DNA of 64,000 nt from Gossypium raimondii. Lineage: Eukaryota > Streptophyta > Magnoliopsida > Malvales > Malvaceae. Positions 1 through 11,313 of this stretch are shown one piece after another. The DNA is taken from NCBI RefSeq assembly GCF_025698545.1, contig NC_068571.1, positions 50,253,733-50,317,732 of the forward strand, given 5' to 3'. Below the pieces are notes generated by a model. That model was not told the origin of the DNA. It did not search any database and saw nothing but the letters and a program-made list of their open reading frames with translations. The stretch's first letter is position 1; the number at the start of each line of letters is the position of its first letter. Made by a program: the position numbers and the translations under genes.

Positions 1-7
1 TCACTAT

Positions 8-2328
8 TGTAATACCCCGAAAATTACTACAGTAAGAAAGTAGGTATCCTTAATATAATAAAATGAGGAAAAAAAGTGACAAAAAGGGAAATTTTGAGTT
101 ATGGCAACATTGGGAAGTATATTATGATATATTAATTCAAGAAAGGATTAAATCGCAAAAGTGAGAAAGTTTTGTTGATTAAGAGTAAATACTCAAAATT
201 TGAGGGGTAAAGTGTAAATATGAAAAAGTTGAAGGACCAATGGTGCAAATATTTTAAGGGTGGAATAATCTAGAAACTAAGGAAAATGGATGAATTAGGA
301 CCAAATTGAAAAGGTGAAGAATTTTGAGGGACTAAATCGTAATTTTACTAAATTAAGTGATGACTCAATGATAGAATTTTTAAATATTATAAAGGGCAAA
401 ATGGTCAATTATAAGAGAGAGAAATCTAGAAGGCAATGATGATGTTGGAGATATTTTAATTAATTAAATAAATATTAGTTTATTAATATTTTAATTTAAT
501 TTTTAAATATTATTTTATTATTATTTTATTTAGTGTATATATAAGAAAAGGAAGATGAATAATCACCATCCCACAATTTTTTCCCATGCACCAACGTGAA
601 AAGAAGAGAGAAAGTTTTGCTTTCTTTACAAATTGGTCATTCTACCAAAAATTCACCATTTTCACCTAGAAATCAAATGAATTTCTATATCCATCAAGAA
701 AGAAAGATAATAAGGAGACTATGGGGAGTTAGAATATCAAGTTAGATTCAAGAAAGAGGAGCTGGAGGAGAGAGAAAATCAAGTTAAAGGTTGAAACTAA
801 TAAGACAAGGTAAGAACATCAAGATTTCAATATATTTTTAAGTTTGATATTATTGAAAAAGCATAGAAATGATGTTATAGTAGAGTTTTATTATATAAGG
901 TCTTATGTTCTTGATATATTAGTGAAGAGAAATAAGTGAAAGTGATGAGAAATATTATAGAGAAAGGGAATAAGGAGTTATAAACTTAGTAATCAACATC
1001 TTGCACTAAAACAGTTTTGGACAGTAGTAGTTTAACTTTGAAAAATCACCATAAATTGTGGAGATCGAATTAGAGGATGAACAAGATATGAAATTAAAGC
1101 TTATTAAGTCTAGTTTCTCATAGAAGAAATGATGTAAGTAATGGAATTGTAAATCATGAGATATAATAAATTATGTGAGACAATGTCAGAATGAATTTAG
1201 ATTCCCCTGTTCTGAATTTGGAAAATCATCAAAAATTTGAGAAAAATAATTAGGGGATTAAAATTATATTTAAATTTTTAATGATTCTATTTTCAATCGA
1301 AACAAACGGTAACATCATCCGAATCTCGTACAATCAGATAATTAATTTTTAGTGAAGAAGGGTCGAAACTGTCAAACAGCAGAACAAGGATGACTTTAAA
1401 GAATAAACTGCACTTATTGGTTAAACCATAAATTCTGAAAATTCTATGGTAAGAAGATATGTGAGTCTAATTTCATATGAATTTAGTGGATCTTAATTCG
1501 GAGTTCCATAGCTCAAGATATAAATAATTTAGTGACTATGACTCAAGTGGACAACTTTGAATGAACATATAAATAAATGGTGAAATTATAGATAATGTTA
1601 CATATAAGCATGTTATATACATTACGGATGTAGAATGGAGAGGAGGAGGATGAAAATATGTGATTATTCAACTAGCATGAGATTTCATTAAAATGGCTAA
1701 TTTGCATGTTTTAGTTTTAGGGACTAAATTGAATAAAAGTAAAATTTTAAGGGTAAATTTGTAAAAAGTCAAAAGTGACCAAATTGCATGAAATGAATTG
1801 TTTTATTATTTAAATTAATAAATTTAATGAAATATTAATTTAGATCAAGATTGGATGGAAATTGAGAAAATAGAAAATTACCAATATGTCTTTGAATTTT
1901 GGTATTTACGCAATTTAGCTTGATAAGTTCGTATGAACTATATTCGTATAATTTTAATTAAAGTGAATGTTATTTGGTGATGAATATTATATAAATATGT
2001 GTTTTATTATTGGAATTGATTTATTATTGGTAATATGTCTAATTATTAGATGCATTGAAATGATTATCGGAAGCTCGATTGGGTTGGAAGCTTATCGGAG
2101 ATATATTACACTATCCATTGGTTCTATCGATAATTTTGGATGATTTGATTCTGGTTATAATGACATGTATAAGTTAAATTAGTCAACGTTAGCTCATTAA
2201 TATTTTGATTTTGATTGATTATAAATATGAATGCTTGATGAAATGAAATGCATGTAAATTAATTTGTAAAACTCTGGTAATGCTCTATAACCTTATTCTG
2301 GCGATGGATATGGGTTAGGGGTGTTACA
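8..2328 (+). repeat. Giant LTR, internally shortened copy
   Basis: The block starts TGTAATACCCC and ends GGTTAGGGGTGTTACA, the ends shared by the other large LTRs here. Around 1920-2160 it aligns by eye with 6640-6740 and 7990-8100 of the copy at 5277-8536, so it is the same family on the same strand. It lacks about 1.25 kb of middle sequence that includes the hairpin array. Flanking 5-mers (actat / ttgat) do not match, so it is either not a simple solo LTR or its flank was rearranged. It is followed directly by retrotransposon gag sequence. Confidence 0.6.
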
Positions 2329-3846
2329 TTGATGCTTCAAATCTCTGACTTGAGCGAGAAATAAATGTTCTATTGGTTTGAGGATGGGTTAAAGCACTGG
2401 GCAAAGCATGAGTTACATAGGCAATGAATCACCGAACTTATTATAGCCATGGCCGAAACAGAGGCCTTTGTTGAACTTGGTCCAATGAAAGACGAGTTCA
2501 AGTTGTCTAAGCCTAATATAAAGGGCAATGGTGAAAGAAACCATGAGGAAGATAAAGAGGGACATAACGATTATAACAACAGTATCGATAGCACAAGTGG
2601 CAATAAGAAACCACAAGATGCGAAGCGAGGATCCAACAACACAAGGGACAATGTGAAAAGGATAAAATGCTTCATTTGTCAAGGACCACATATGGCACGA
2701 AAATATCCGAAGAAATCGATGATTTCGGCTATAAAAAAGAAAGGTGAGTCGAAGGAAGAGGCGAAGCCTATTGAGAAAAATACATCGAGGGTCAATTCAA
2801 TAGTGCTCATTCCTAAGGAAATGAATGGTGGAGAAGGGTTGATGTTTGTATACATCAATATTGCAGGTCAAAAGAGGAGTGCTCTTGTCGATACGAAAGC
2901 ATTAGACTTGTTTATATCGGAAAAGGCTGTGGAGAAACTTAGTCACTCAATTAATAAATCAAATAAAAATATCAAGACGATAAATTCTGCTGAGGCCTAA
3001 CTGTGGGAGTAGTTCGTAATATGGAGCTACAAATCGACAAATGGAATGGCAATGAAGACTTTGAGGTAATCAAATTAGATGATTACAATTATATATTTGG
3101 CTTAAACTTCCTTGACAGGATCCAGACAGTTCTGTATCCATGGGCCGATCAAATTCATATTGTCATTGGTCCGTTATCAAAGATTATTGTGTCGGTGCAT
3201 CGGGATATGAAGGTTAGGACCAAGGTGTTGTCATCAATCCAACTAGTCGAAGATGTTTCGTATGGGAGAAACATTAACTCGATAGAACGAAATGCTACGA
3301 AAGCCCATTCAGAAAAGTTAGTGGAGCATGAGACCGATATGAGGCCTGTGAAGTCGACTGTGGAGTCGCCACCTTTGGGAAAGGTGGGTTGTCTACCGGA
3401 CTTCGATGGGAAAGAAGCTATGCAAAAGCAATCGAAATGACTAAATGCTGCGAGTAAGGTACATTGCAAACACTCCGATAGTGTTTGAATTCTGACTTGT
3501 TAGCTTGGCAAGGTTGTAGGGGCCCTTTCAAAGTTCTTAAGCAATGAGGCCGAAGGTCTATGGGTAGTACGAATCCAATATGCGAGAATCAAGGGGATTC
3601 CAATAGGAACAAGTCAAAATTAGGGCAAGTTAGAGCGGAGTCTTCTTGCTAACGAGATATACCAACGAGTGTAACAGTTCAAGTTAAGAGGCGACAGAAG
3701 CCGAGGCAAAGGTTCCGAAAGAAGGGACAATTTGATCGTAAGACAAGTCGAGAAGAGGCCAATGCAATGAAAGATTTTCAAGGTAAATTAAGTTAGTGTG
3801 ATTCGAAAGTCGTAATGAAGGCGTTGCGAGAATGAGTGGGGGAGAA
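2329..3846 (+). mobile_element. Internal region of a gag-protease LTR retrotransposon
   Basis: Coding remnants for gag, a zinc knuckle and an aspartic protease run straight into a purine-rich tract (3829-3846, containing gtgggggagaa) and then the LTR at 3847. No reverse transcriptase, RNase H or integrase is seen between protease and LTR. The element therefore looks non-autonomous, or lost pol by deletion. The 5' LTR is not in the window; the upstream end is cut by the LTR ending at 2328. Confidence 0.7.
2449..3440 (+). pseudogene. gag-protease polyprotein remnant, frameshifted
   Basis: Retrotransposon structural protein and protease, which would package element RNA and process the polyprotein. 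The first frame (2449-3000) has a hydrophilic charged linker and a degenerate zinc knuckle, CFICQGPHMARKYPKK, in which the last Cys of CX2CX4HX4C is replaced by Tyr. A protease-like segment follows with LVDTKALDLF where families have D-T/S-G-A; the Gly is changed to Lys. A stop near 3000 fits a one-base insertion, after which the next frame (3003-3440) carries the rest of the protease, including FGLNFLDRI. Upstream gag-like sequence from 2329 is also broken by stops. Not expected to be functional. Confidence 0.75.
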
Positions 3847-4455
3847 TGTCACGGGCCAAAATGTAAAGCCCGTGACCATGGCACAAGATGCGCCCCATGG
3901 AGGTCTATCGATTAGATGATGATCATTTAGCCTATGAGAACTGGCCCGATTCCAAAAGCTGTTAGAAAAGCCTGTCAGATTGAAGTCTGGTTGGCTCGAT
4001 AATAAAGAAATGACAACATAGGTTATTTTTAGTAAATATGGGAATCATATCATGTAGTTTTGATTTGATATGATGTAATCTTGTAAATCCCTAAAATTAA
4101 GGGATAGGTTAATCTCTTCCATCGATGTAATTTGATCTTGACCGTCAATTTTGGGGGAGCTTAACTATAAATTGAGAGCCTCTCCTCATTTTTACATCAT
4201 CCATTGTAAGTTGAATTACTAAGAGTAATAGAATTCTTTGAGCATTTACTCAAACACTTGTGTGCGTTCTTTCTGTGGCTTTCTGTTGTTCTTTTGAAGC
4301 TTATTTTGGCACAATTGCTTCCGCTATACAAATTGGTGCCTTAAAGGAATTCTAAAGGAATCCATACTTTTGGGAGTAAAGGCTGACTTAGGTGAGTTCG
4401 AACGGATCGCCTAAGACCGCACGGATTGTAAGACGAAAAATCTAGTCCCGTGACA
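3847..4455 (+). repeat. 3' LTR of the gag-protease element
   Basis: This 609-bp block starts TGTCACGGG and ends CCCGTGACA, a 9-bp terminal inverted repeat with TG...CA ends, and is preceded by a polypurine tract. The 5' partner is absent, so target-site duplication cannot be tested. The region 4150-4270 holds candidate transcript start and poly(A) sequence (aactataaattgagagcc), but no precise call is made. Confidence 0.75.
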
Positions 4456-5276
4456 GAAGAGCATTCTCAATTTGACGGGACATCTACCTACAGAGGGCCT
4501 TGACGTTCAGATTTGAGAGGGGCACAATGTTTCGATATTTAATAACAAATTACCACTTCGACACCACCCAAACCAACAATTACTAGGGATTAAAGCCGAA
4601 TATGTTGCTGACCAGACATGTGGAAAGTGGAAACAGGAAGTCATCCAAAACCAATTGGGCAATGTCTGGACAATAGAGTTGAGTACTCGAGACTTTTCCA
4701 TAAATCAAGGATTCGACAAATATGTATGGAAACATGACTTTTTACGAAGATTCTCGATTAAAGGGGTATACCAAATGCTATTGCTCCGTTAACAACAACA
4801 CTAAGCCTCTTTCTCTCTAAAAATAACAATCTAGTGGAAATACCTCTTCCCTCTAAGATTCTCACTTTCTTATGGAAGTATGTTCCAACGCATTGCCCTT
4901 TCGAGTCGAACTTCAAGTTAGACATATTCAGTGGCGGAGCCACTAAGAGACCCAAAGGCCATGGCCCCTTTAAAATGATAGATTTTTAATTTAGGTCCTT
5001 TATAATTTATAAAATTTTAAATTAGTAATGGTAAAATTATACTTCACCCTTAAAAAATGATAAAAATTTTATTTAAAATTTTAAATATTATAAAAAAAAT
5101 ATAGACTATTAAAATGATGAAATTACATTTTTACTATCGTAAAAGTATAAATTTAATTTCGGCCCCCCAAAATGAATTTTTTGACTCTGCCACTGGACAT
5201 ATTCTTATGCAACCAATGTGTCCCATAAGTGAGGAAGTGCAAGAAACCTCAAATCACCTATTCCGCTCGTGCTCCA
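4456..5276 (+). pseudogene. LINE ORF2 C-terminal remnant, left part
   Basis: In + frames with many stops this reads like the region after the reverse transcriptase of plant L1-type LINEs: a DKYVWKHDFLRRFSIKGVY-like stretch near 4705-4770, then a zf-RVT-like segment (LPSKILTFLWKYVPTHCPF, 4849-4905). It is interrupted at 4929-5195 by a hAT MITE and at 5277 by a solo LTR. The reading resumes at 8537 (SRAVWFAIPRAL), which supports a once continuous LINE. Truncated at 5', no poly(A) tail found, clearly dead. Confidence 0.6.
4929..5195. mobile_element. hAT-type MITE with 8-bp target duplication
   Basis: The 267-bp AT-rich insertion has terminal inverted repeats CAGTGGCGGAGCCA and TGACTCTGCCACTG. 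It is flanked by a perfect 8-bp duplication GACATATT (4921-4928 and 5196-5203). An 8-bp duplication and CAGTGGCGG ends are the hAT superfamily signature. It has no coding capacity and lies inside the LINE remnant. Related degenerate copies are at 48172-48404 and probably 37606-38156. Confidence 0.88.
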
Positions 5277-6467
5277 TGTAACAGCCTGACTTTTAGTGAT
5301 GTCGAAAACAGTGGTTCGAGGCCACTAAATTCGACGAGTAAGCTCGTAAATTTTATTATTTAATATTTACGAGTCAAATATGGTTTAAAAAAATTTTGAA
5401 TTGGTAATTTATGTCTTATAATGAATTATTAGATTCGAGTGATAAAACCCTAGTTCAAGTGGTTTTAGAAAATGAGGTATCGGGACATCGTTTCTATAAA
5501 TCGAGCCGTAAAGATTTTTATAAATATTTACGAAGTGTCATTAATGTAATATTCAATTTTTGTTGAAAATTTTTAACGTTTGACAGTTAATTAATTAAAA
5601 GAACTAAATTGAAAATGGTGTAAAACTTACTAATTATAATAATAAAATGACTAAATGACTTGATTAATAAATAAAGAAATACCTAAATAGCAATTATGCC
5701 TAAATGAAAAGATGAGGCGGCATAACATGGAAAAATATAATAAAATAAAGCCATTAATGGCAAATTTGTAATTAAATTGAAATTAAAATAAAATAAAAGT
5801 GAAATTAGAAAGTTTCTAGGCAATTCTTTATTCTTCTCCCAATTTTCGGTTCAAAAACAAACATGGGAGAGCTCGTTGAGCTGGTTCTTCAATTTTTCTT
5901 CATGTGAGTTCAATTCTTACTCGTTTCTTGTAATTTTTATGTTTTTGAGATTGTTACAATTAGGTCCAACTAAATCTTACTCTAGTTTTTTATTTTGTTA
6001 AAGATTTTGAATGTTTCCATCGATGAATATATATGATTTTAGTTATTAAATGATGAATTTGATATGTTGGTTGATATTTAAAAGTATTTTGTTAAGTAAT
6101 TTTGATGAATTTTTTATTAGGGACTAATTTGTTAAAATAGTAAAAATATAAGGGTTTGTTGTAAAATTATTGAAAAATTAGGCTGTATTGAATGCCATTA
6201 ATATTCTTCTAGCATGGGTTTGCATTAAAAATGGTTAATTTGCATGATTTGGGCCCAGGGACTAAATTAAATAAAAGCAAAATTTTAAGGGCAATTTTGT
6301 AAAAATTTCAAAAATGACCAAATTGCATGAAATGAATTGTTTGATAATTTAAATTAATAACTTGAATGAAATATTAATTTAGATCAAGATCGGGTGAAAA
6401 ATCGAAGGAAATTGAAAATTACCAAAATGCCTATGTATCTTGGTATTTCTGTAATTTAGCCGGTAAG

Positions 6468-6627
6468 TGTAACACCCCAAACCTGGTCTAAACGTTATGA
6501 CCGAATCTAGCGATGTCACATTGTAACACCCCTTACCCGTATTCGACGCCGGAATAGGGTACGAGGTGTTACAATGTGACATCGCTAGATTCAGTCATAA
6601 CGTTTGGACCGGGTTTGGGGTGTTACA
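6468..6627. mobile_element. 160-bp nested fold-back element with TG..CA ends
   Basis: The outer arms 6468-6521 and 6574-6627 are reverse complements (about 51 of 54 positions by eye), beginning TGTAACACCCCAAACC and ending GGTTTGGGGTGTTACA. Between them lies a 52-bp core (6522-6573), TGTAACACCCCTTACCC to ACGAGGTGTTACA, itself partly palindromic. The whole is flanked by a perfect 5-bp duplication GTAAG (6463-6467 and 6628-6632), and related LTRs read through the site without it (about 1934-1940). The 5-bp duplication and TG/CA ends suggest insertion by a retroviral-type integrase. Confidence 0.8.
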
Positions 6628-6824
6628 GTAAGTTCGTATGAACTATATTCTATATAATTTTGATTAAACTGAATGTTATTTGGTGATGGATATTATACAT
6701 ATGCGTGTGTTCTATTGTTAGAATTGAATTATTATTGGAAATAGATTATCGAATTTAATACTCAATTTGGATTGAACGCGGGATTGAGTACAATCATTTT
6801 GTGGTAAAGGATGAATTGACGGAT

Positions 6825-7047
6825 AAGACCATAACTGGGTTATGACACTATGAACGTAAGACCATGGTTGGACCATGGTAGTGTTTATATGTAAGACCAT
6901 AGCTGGGCTATGGCATTCTGATGATAAGACCAAACTGGGTTATGGCACTATGAACGTAAGGCCATATTTGGACCATGACAATGTTTATATGTAAGACCAT
7001 AGCTGGGTTATGGCGTTCTGATGATAAGACCATAACTGGGTTATGAC
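6825..7047 (+). repeat. Tandem hairpin-unit array inside giant LTR
   Basis: Repeated units of the type aagaccatagctgggctatg, spaced about 30-45 bp with variable linkers (ggcattctgatg, ggcactatgaacg). Most units hold a short inverted repeat (CCATAGC...GGCTATGG, CCATGGTTGGACCATGG). The same array type is in the LTR at 55212-59515. Confidence 0.75.
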
Positions 7048-8536
7048 ATTATGAATGTAAATGATGAATTGACGGAAAATGTAAAGGATAAATTGACGAC
7101 AAATTACCAAAGTAAATCGAGGTTCAGCATTTGTTGCGAACTTTCGTGTTTACTTTCTGTTTAGCTCTCATGAGCTTCTGTTCAGCCTTCGGGCTTCTAA
7201 AAACGATGTACTCATATCCTTAAGTCATTCTTCGAATGGTAAAATAACATGAGTTGTTTTTGGATGATATATGCATATGAAGAAACAATAAGAGAATGAT
7301 ATGTGTCATGATATGTATATATATCAATATCTTGATATGTTGATACATGGAAATTATGTAAGTTGTGATGAGTAATAAACTCAAGTGTGATATGTTGATA
7401 AAATAAGTTTATCAATGTTGAATTTATATGAAATATGTTCAAGTATGCTAACAAGTGTTGTTGTTGACGTTTAGACAAGTGCCAAGTTACTAGTTAAATG
7501 GTAATATGTTTAATATATGAGGCGTTGAAAGGGTAATTACTCAAATGAAAATATACTTGTGCTCATGAAAGAGTGGTAAGTTTTTAGCTATGCAATTTCT
7601 TATAAAATGAATTATCGTGTGATTAATTCGAAAAAGGTCTATGTTTAAATGCACTATCTTGTATCTATGGTTGAATGATATGCTTATGACTGGTGTGTTA
7701 TGCATATGGAATGAGCGTGGAAAGTAAAGAAACGCAAGTGAAAATAAATAAATTTTGGAAGAGTTAAAGTTGTTTAAAATCATACTATGCTAGGAATATT
7801 ATGTATAAGTGATACTGTATATTTATTCACTTAGTGAGTTGTTAAATATAACTTCATGAGTATTGTTGTAACAATATTAGATTATTTTTTATAAGTATAA
7901 ATTTTATATTTGAAAATGAAGTATTATGATTAAAGTTTATACGAGCTTACTAAACATTCATTGCTTGTGTATTTGTTTTCTTCTATTTTTCAGATTATCG
8001 GAAGCTTGATTGGGTTGGAAGCTTGTCGGAGATATATCACACTATCCATTGGTTCTATCGGTATTTTTGAATGTTTTGATTTTGGTTATAATGGCATGTA
8101 TAAGCTTTTTGTTTAATGATGGCTTATATGTAGTGTGTTGAGTTTAGCCACTTATTTTGGCTTGTATTGAATGTCTAATTATGGCTTGTTAATATATGTA
8201 GTGTTGATTGTAGATAGACATGAAATTGAGTGAGAAATATGGCTTGTAAAATGGCTTATTTTCGTTCACACGGGCAGAGACACGGGCATGTGTTCCTTAT
8301 TTCTAATAAAATTTTTAAAATTTTAGGAAAAATTCCCTGAGTATCCGGTTTAGTCCCAATTCACTTCTAAGGTGAACATTGGGCTTCGAAGGTCCATTTA
8401 AGGGACAATATGAGTGTTATATAATTGATTTTTAATATGTGTAACAAAAGTTGGGAAATGTCCGTATTTAATTTGTAAAGTTTGGTAATGCTTCGTAACC
8501 CTGTTCCAGTAACGGATGAGGGTTAGGGGTGTTACA

Positions 8537-8780
8537 CTTCATCACGAGGGCAGTGTGGTTTGCCATCCCACGGGCATTACATTTGGAAATAAGGGTGAAT
8601 GCAAACATACATGCATGTGGCACCTGGCATATTCACTACTTCTCTCCCACTCCTTTCATAAACCTCATGGCCCTGGCATACAACAACGAAATGGAAGTTT
8701 GTGGGGCTGCAATGGCACCAGAGGGTTACATCAACTAACCTGTTTTTAAGATCATACACTACAAAAGCATTTCTGCAATC
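8537..8780 (+). pseudogene. LINE ORF2 remnant, right part
   Basis: Continues the LINE reading interrupted at 5277. The + frame at 8538 onward reads SRAVWFAIPRAL, resembling the segment after the zf-RVT domain in plant LINE ORF2 proteins. Homology fades by about 8750. The boundary with host sequence is not clear. Confidence 0.5.
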
Positions 8781-9592
8781 CATAGCAAAAAACTCTTAAC
8801 TCGCCGGATCTTACGTAAATTGCACTCTTACGAATGCAACATGCTTGCTTTATATAACATAATCAACAATGGAACTCAATCCTAACAAGCAAGGCCAGGG
8901 TCCACTGGAAACTAGGACCTATCCTTGCAAACATTCAGAAGTTGGGTGCTGCACTATAAATTTCTGTTGTGCAACATTCACACCATCTCACTCATACAAC
9001 ACATAGATTGGCAAGAGGGGTGACCACGAGACAACTTGCACAGGATTAGGAACCCTAATTAATTACTGTACTACATCTGAATTTGTTTCTAAAAAGAAAA
9101 TTGACCTGATGTGTTTTAATAGTATCACTTGACAACCTTGATTTTATCTTTTTAACATAGTGGATCAATTTAAATAATAGAAGATAATTTAATCTTTCTG
9201 AGATAAAAAAGTTTAGGTATCAAAATAACAAAACATGTATAGTTGAGAGGCCAAATTTAGCATTAAGTAAATATTCTTTTCATTAGAAATCACATAGATC
9301 ATGGATAAAGACAAACCTAACAAATCAGACGGTGTGAATTCTAACAGTCATCCGTTCCCCCAAAACCGACTGTCACATTATCTCTGACATCAAACCTTCT
9401 TTTGATATTTTCTTCTACGACCAAAGTACTCCAGCGATACCTACTGATTATAGCTTCTTCAAAACCTAACATAAAACCCTAATTCTCAATCGTTAACATT
9501 CTCTTTCAATTGGGTTCTCTTTCCTTTTGCTACTTACCCCTCTTTTGATTTTCCGCTCCTTTCCTGTCTAAGCTCTGCCATACGCAACGAAA
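8781..9592. other. Intergenic, upstream region of the acidic-protein gene
   Basis: No open frame or repeat is recognised. The last 150 bp are pyrimidine-rich (ttctctttcaattgggttctctttcc), typical of a plant promoter/5' UTR ahead of the start codon at 9593. No convincing TATA box was fixed. Confidence 0.4.
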
Positions 9593-10923
9593 ATGGAAAT
9601 TCCACTTCCAAACGGTGTCATGTTGGACAGTTCCGTGGGCTTTGCACTGCAAGCTATGGTTGTCGAGACCGCCATTGTTGTTACAAATTCAGTCGCTTGG
9701 TTGCTGATGATGGTATAATTTTCTTTCCTTTTTTGCCTTTTAGTTCTCCTTGAGCCACTGGTTTCTTCTGCTCTTTGTTTTATGAGGGTTCTCCCTCTCT
9801 CTCTCTCTCTCTCTTTAATTTAATGTGAAATTGACAAATTTTCTGTGAAGATTTGATTCCATTGTTCTAAAATCTTGAAGTTTGAAATTTTGCTAAACTT
9901 TTTTTCCTATTTTTTTATGCTGGGGATTTTGTTGCTTTGCCTAATAGGTTGTCTAGAATATTTAATTTTCATAGAATTTAGTAGGACTAAGTTACTCAGA
10001 CTTGGGTATGATTGTGGGATAGAGTATGCATCCTCGAATCCATGTGTCGTACATGAGTATTTAAAGAAAAATGAGGAGTCCGAGTACTAGTAGTAGTAGG
10101 ATGTCAAGGAAGAACTTAATTAAGATGTTTAGTTGCATTGTTTGATTCAACCCCTTACTTTTAGGATTTAAGAACAGTTTTATTTTGTTAATTGTCTTAT
10201 TTTTCTATGTGATTTGCTGTAAATGCTTGTTTATTTCTTTGTTCTTTGCTCTAAGATACTATTTTTCACTCACATGACAACCAAATAATTTCGAGTTCTC
10301 CTTGTTCTAAAGTTGCGTCGTCTGATTTGGGGAAATGCTTGTTTATTTATTTGTTACACATTGCTCACAAACTGCACTTGGAAGAACACTTGTTTTATCC
10401 TCAGCACGAGTTTGGTGTTTTTCCAGATGGGAACTATGCCTAATGGAATTGATGTCCTCATCAAAGAGCCTGAAGCATATGCAGGGTTAGTTGCATAAAT
10501 CATTTTGCCTAACTTGTTCTTGTTCTTCTTCCATGGAATGGGGAAAACCGTTCGATTTGCTTTTGCAGGTTTCTGCTTGCTCTTCTTGCAGTGAGAAAGC
10601 CTGGTCTGGAGAACAAGGATGCTGGTGACACTGAGGATGATGACAATGATGATGAGGAAGATGAAGCAGCAGGTGATCAAGATGAAGATGCAGGTGAGGA
10701 GGAAGATGGATCAGGTGAAGACGGTGAAGATGAAGGGGATCCAGAAGATGAACCTGATGCCAATGGAGATGGGGCCAGTGGAGAAGAGGACGAAGATGAT
10801 GACGACGATGACGACGACGACGACGACGACGATGATGGCGAGGAAGGTGAAGAAGAAGAGGAAGAGGAGGAAGAAGATGAAGAAGAGGAAGAGCTTCAGC
10901 CACCGGCTAAAAAGCGAAAATGA
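9593..10923 (+). CDS. Acidic Asp/Glu-rich nuclear-type protein, 3 exons
   Basis: Model: exons 9593-9712, 10427-10485 and 10569-10923, all GT-AG, giving 177 residues. Residues 1-40 are mildly hydrophobic (VVETAIVVTNSVAWLLMM). Residues 41-67 include MPNGIDVLIKEPEAYAGFLL. From about residue 75 the protein is almost pure Asp/Glu with Gly and Ser, ending in PPAKKRK, a classical basic nuclear-localisation motif. Plant databases name such proteins prothymosin- or VHS3-like because of the acidic tract alone; no function follows from that. Acidic tails often bind histones or basic proteins (inference). The exon 1 to exon 2 join is in frame but places ATG codons side by side, so translation could also begin at 10427. 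Intron 1 has a CT microsatellite. Confidence 0.72.
9791..9815 (+). repeat. CT microsatellite in intron 1
   Basis: About ten CT dinucleotides in the first intron of the acidic-protein gene. Confidence 0.85.
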
Positions 10924-11313
10924 CCTAAGATGTTTCTTGTTTAGTCTTTGCTGAGTTTGGGGGTATGAGCTAAGATGTTAGAGATTGTGACAATTTGGAA
11001 ATCAGACATGTTTGGTATTTCCTAACATACACTCATTGTATCATTATATAACTTCTGCTTCACTCTTCACTCATCTACTCCTTTGTATGACTTTCTCCTT
11101 TGAGGGTTAATGTATCACAACCTTTAAAACAGATTGGTCTGCTCTTTCTCCCTTGAGGTTTTGGATTAGTTTGAAAACCGTAATCTGGATTTTTGTTCAT
11201 GTAGAGGGACTGAAATGCAATCTTTTAAGTTTTATTGATTAAACTCAGGTAGGATATAAGAGCCTCATATTTAAGCATTTATTGTTCTAACTACAAACTA
11301 AATGGAATTGTTT
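10924..11313. other. Convergent 3' ends, no gene
   Basis: 3' flank of the acidic-protein gene (+) and of the TPD1-like pseudogene (-), which face each other. Nothing else is recognised. Confidence 0.5.

Larger units (their letters stand above)
5277..8536 (+). mobile_element. Giant solo LTR (3.26 kb) inserted in LINE remnant
   Basis: Starts TGTAACAGCCTGAC, ends GGTTAGGGGTGTTACA. Flanking 5-mers are CTCCA (5272-5276) and CTTCA (8537-8541), one mismatch apart, as expected for an old 5-bp duplication. LINE-like coding resumes on the far side. No primer site or gag lies inside, so this is a solo LTR left by LTR-LTR recombination. It contains a fold-back insertion (6468-6627) and a hairpin-repeat array (6825-7047). 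Its right part (7990-8536) matches the reverse complement of the LTR at 61968-62598. Confidence 0.8.

Noticed and set aside
10487..10903. Long His/Leu/Pro-rich open frame on the - strand
   Set aside because: It is the antisense of the Asp/Glu codon repeat of the acidic-protein gene; composition is forced by the repeat.
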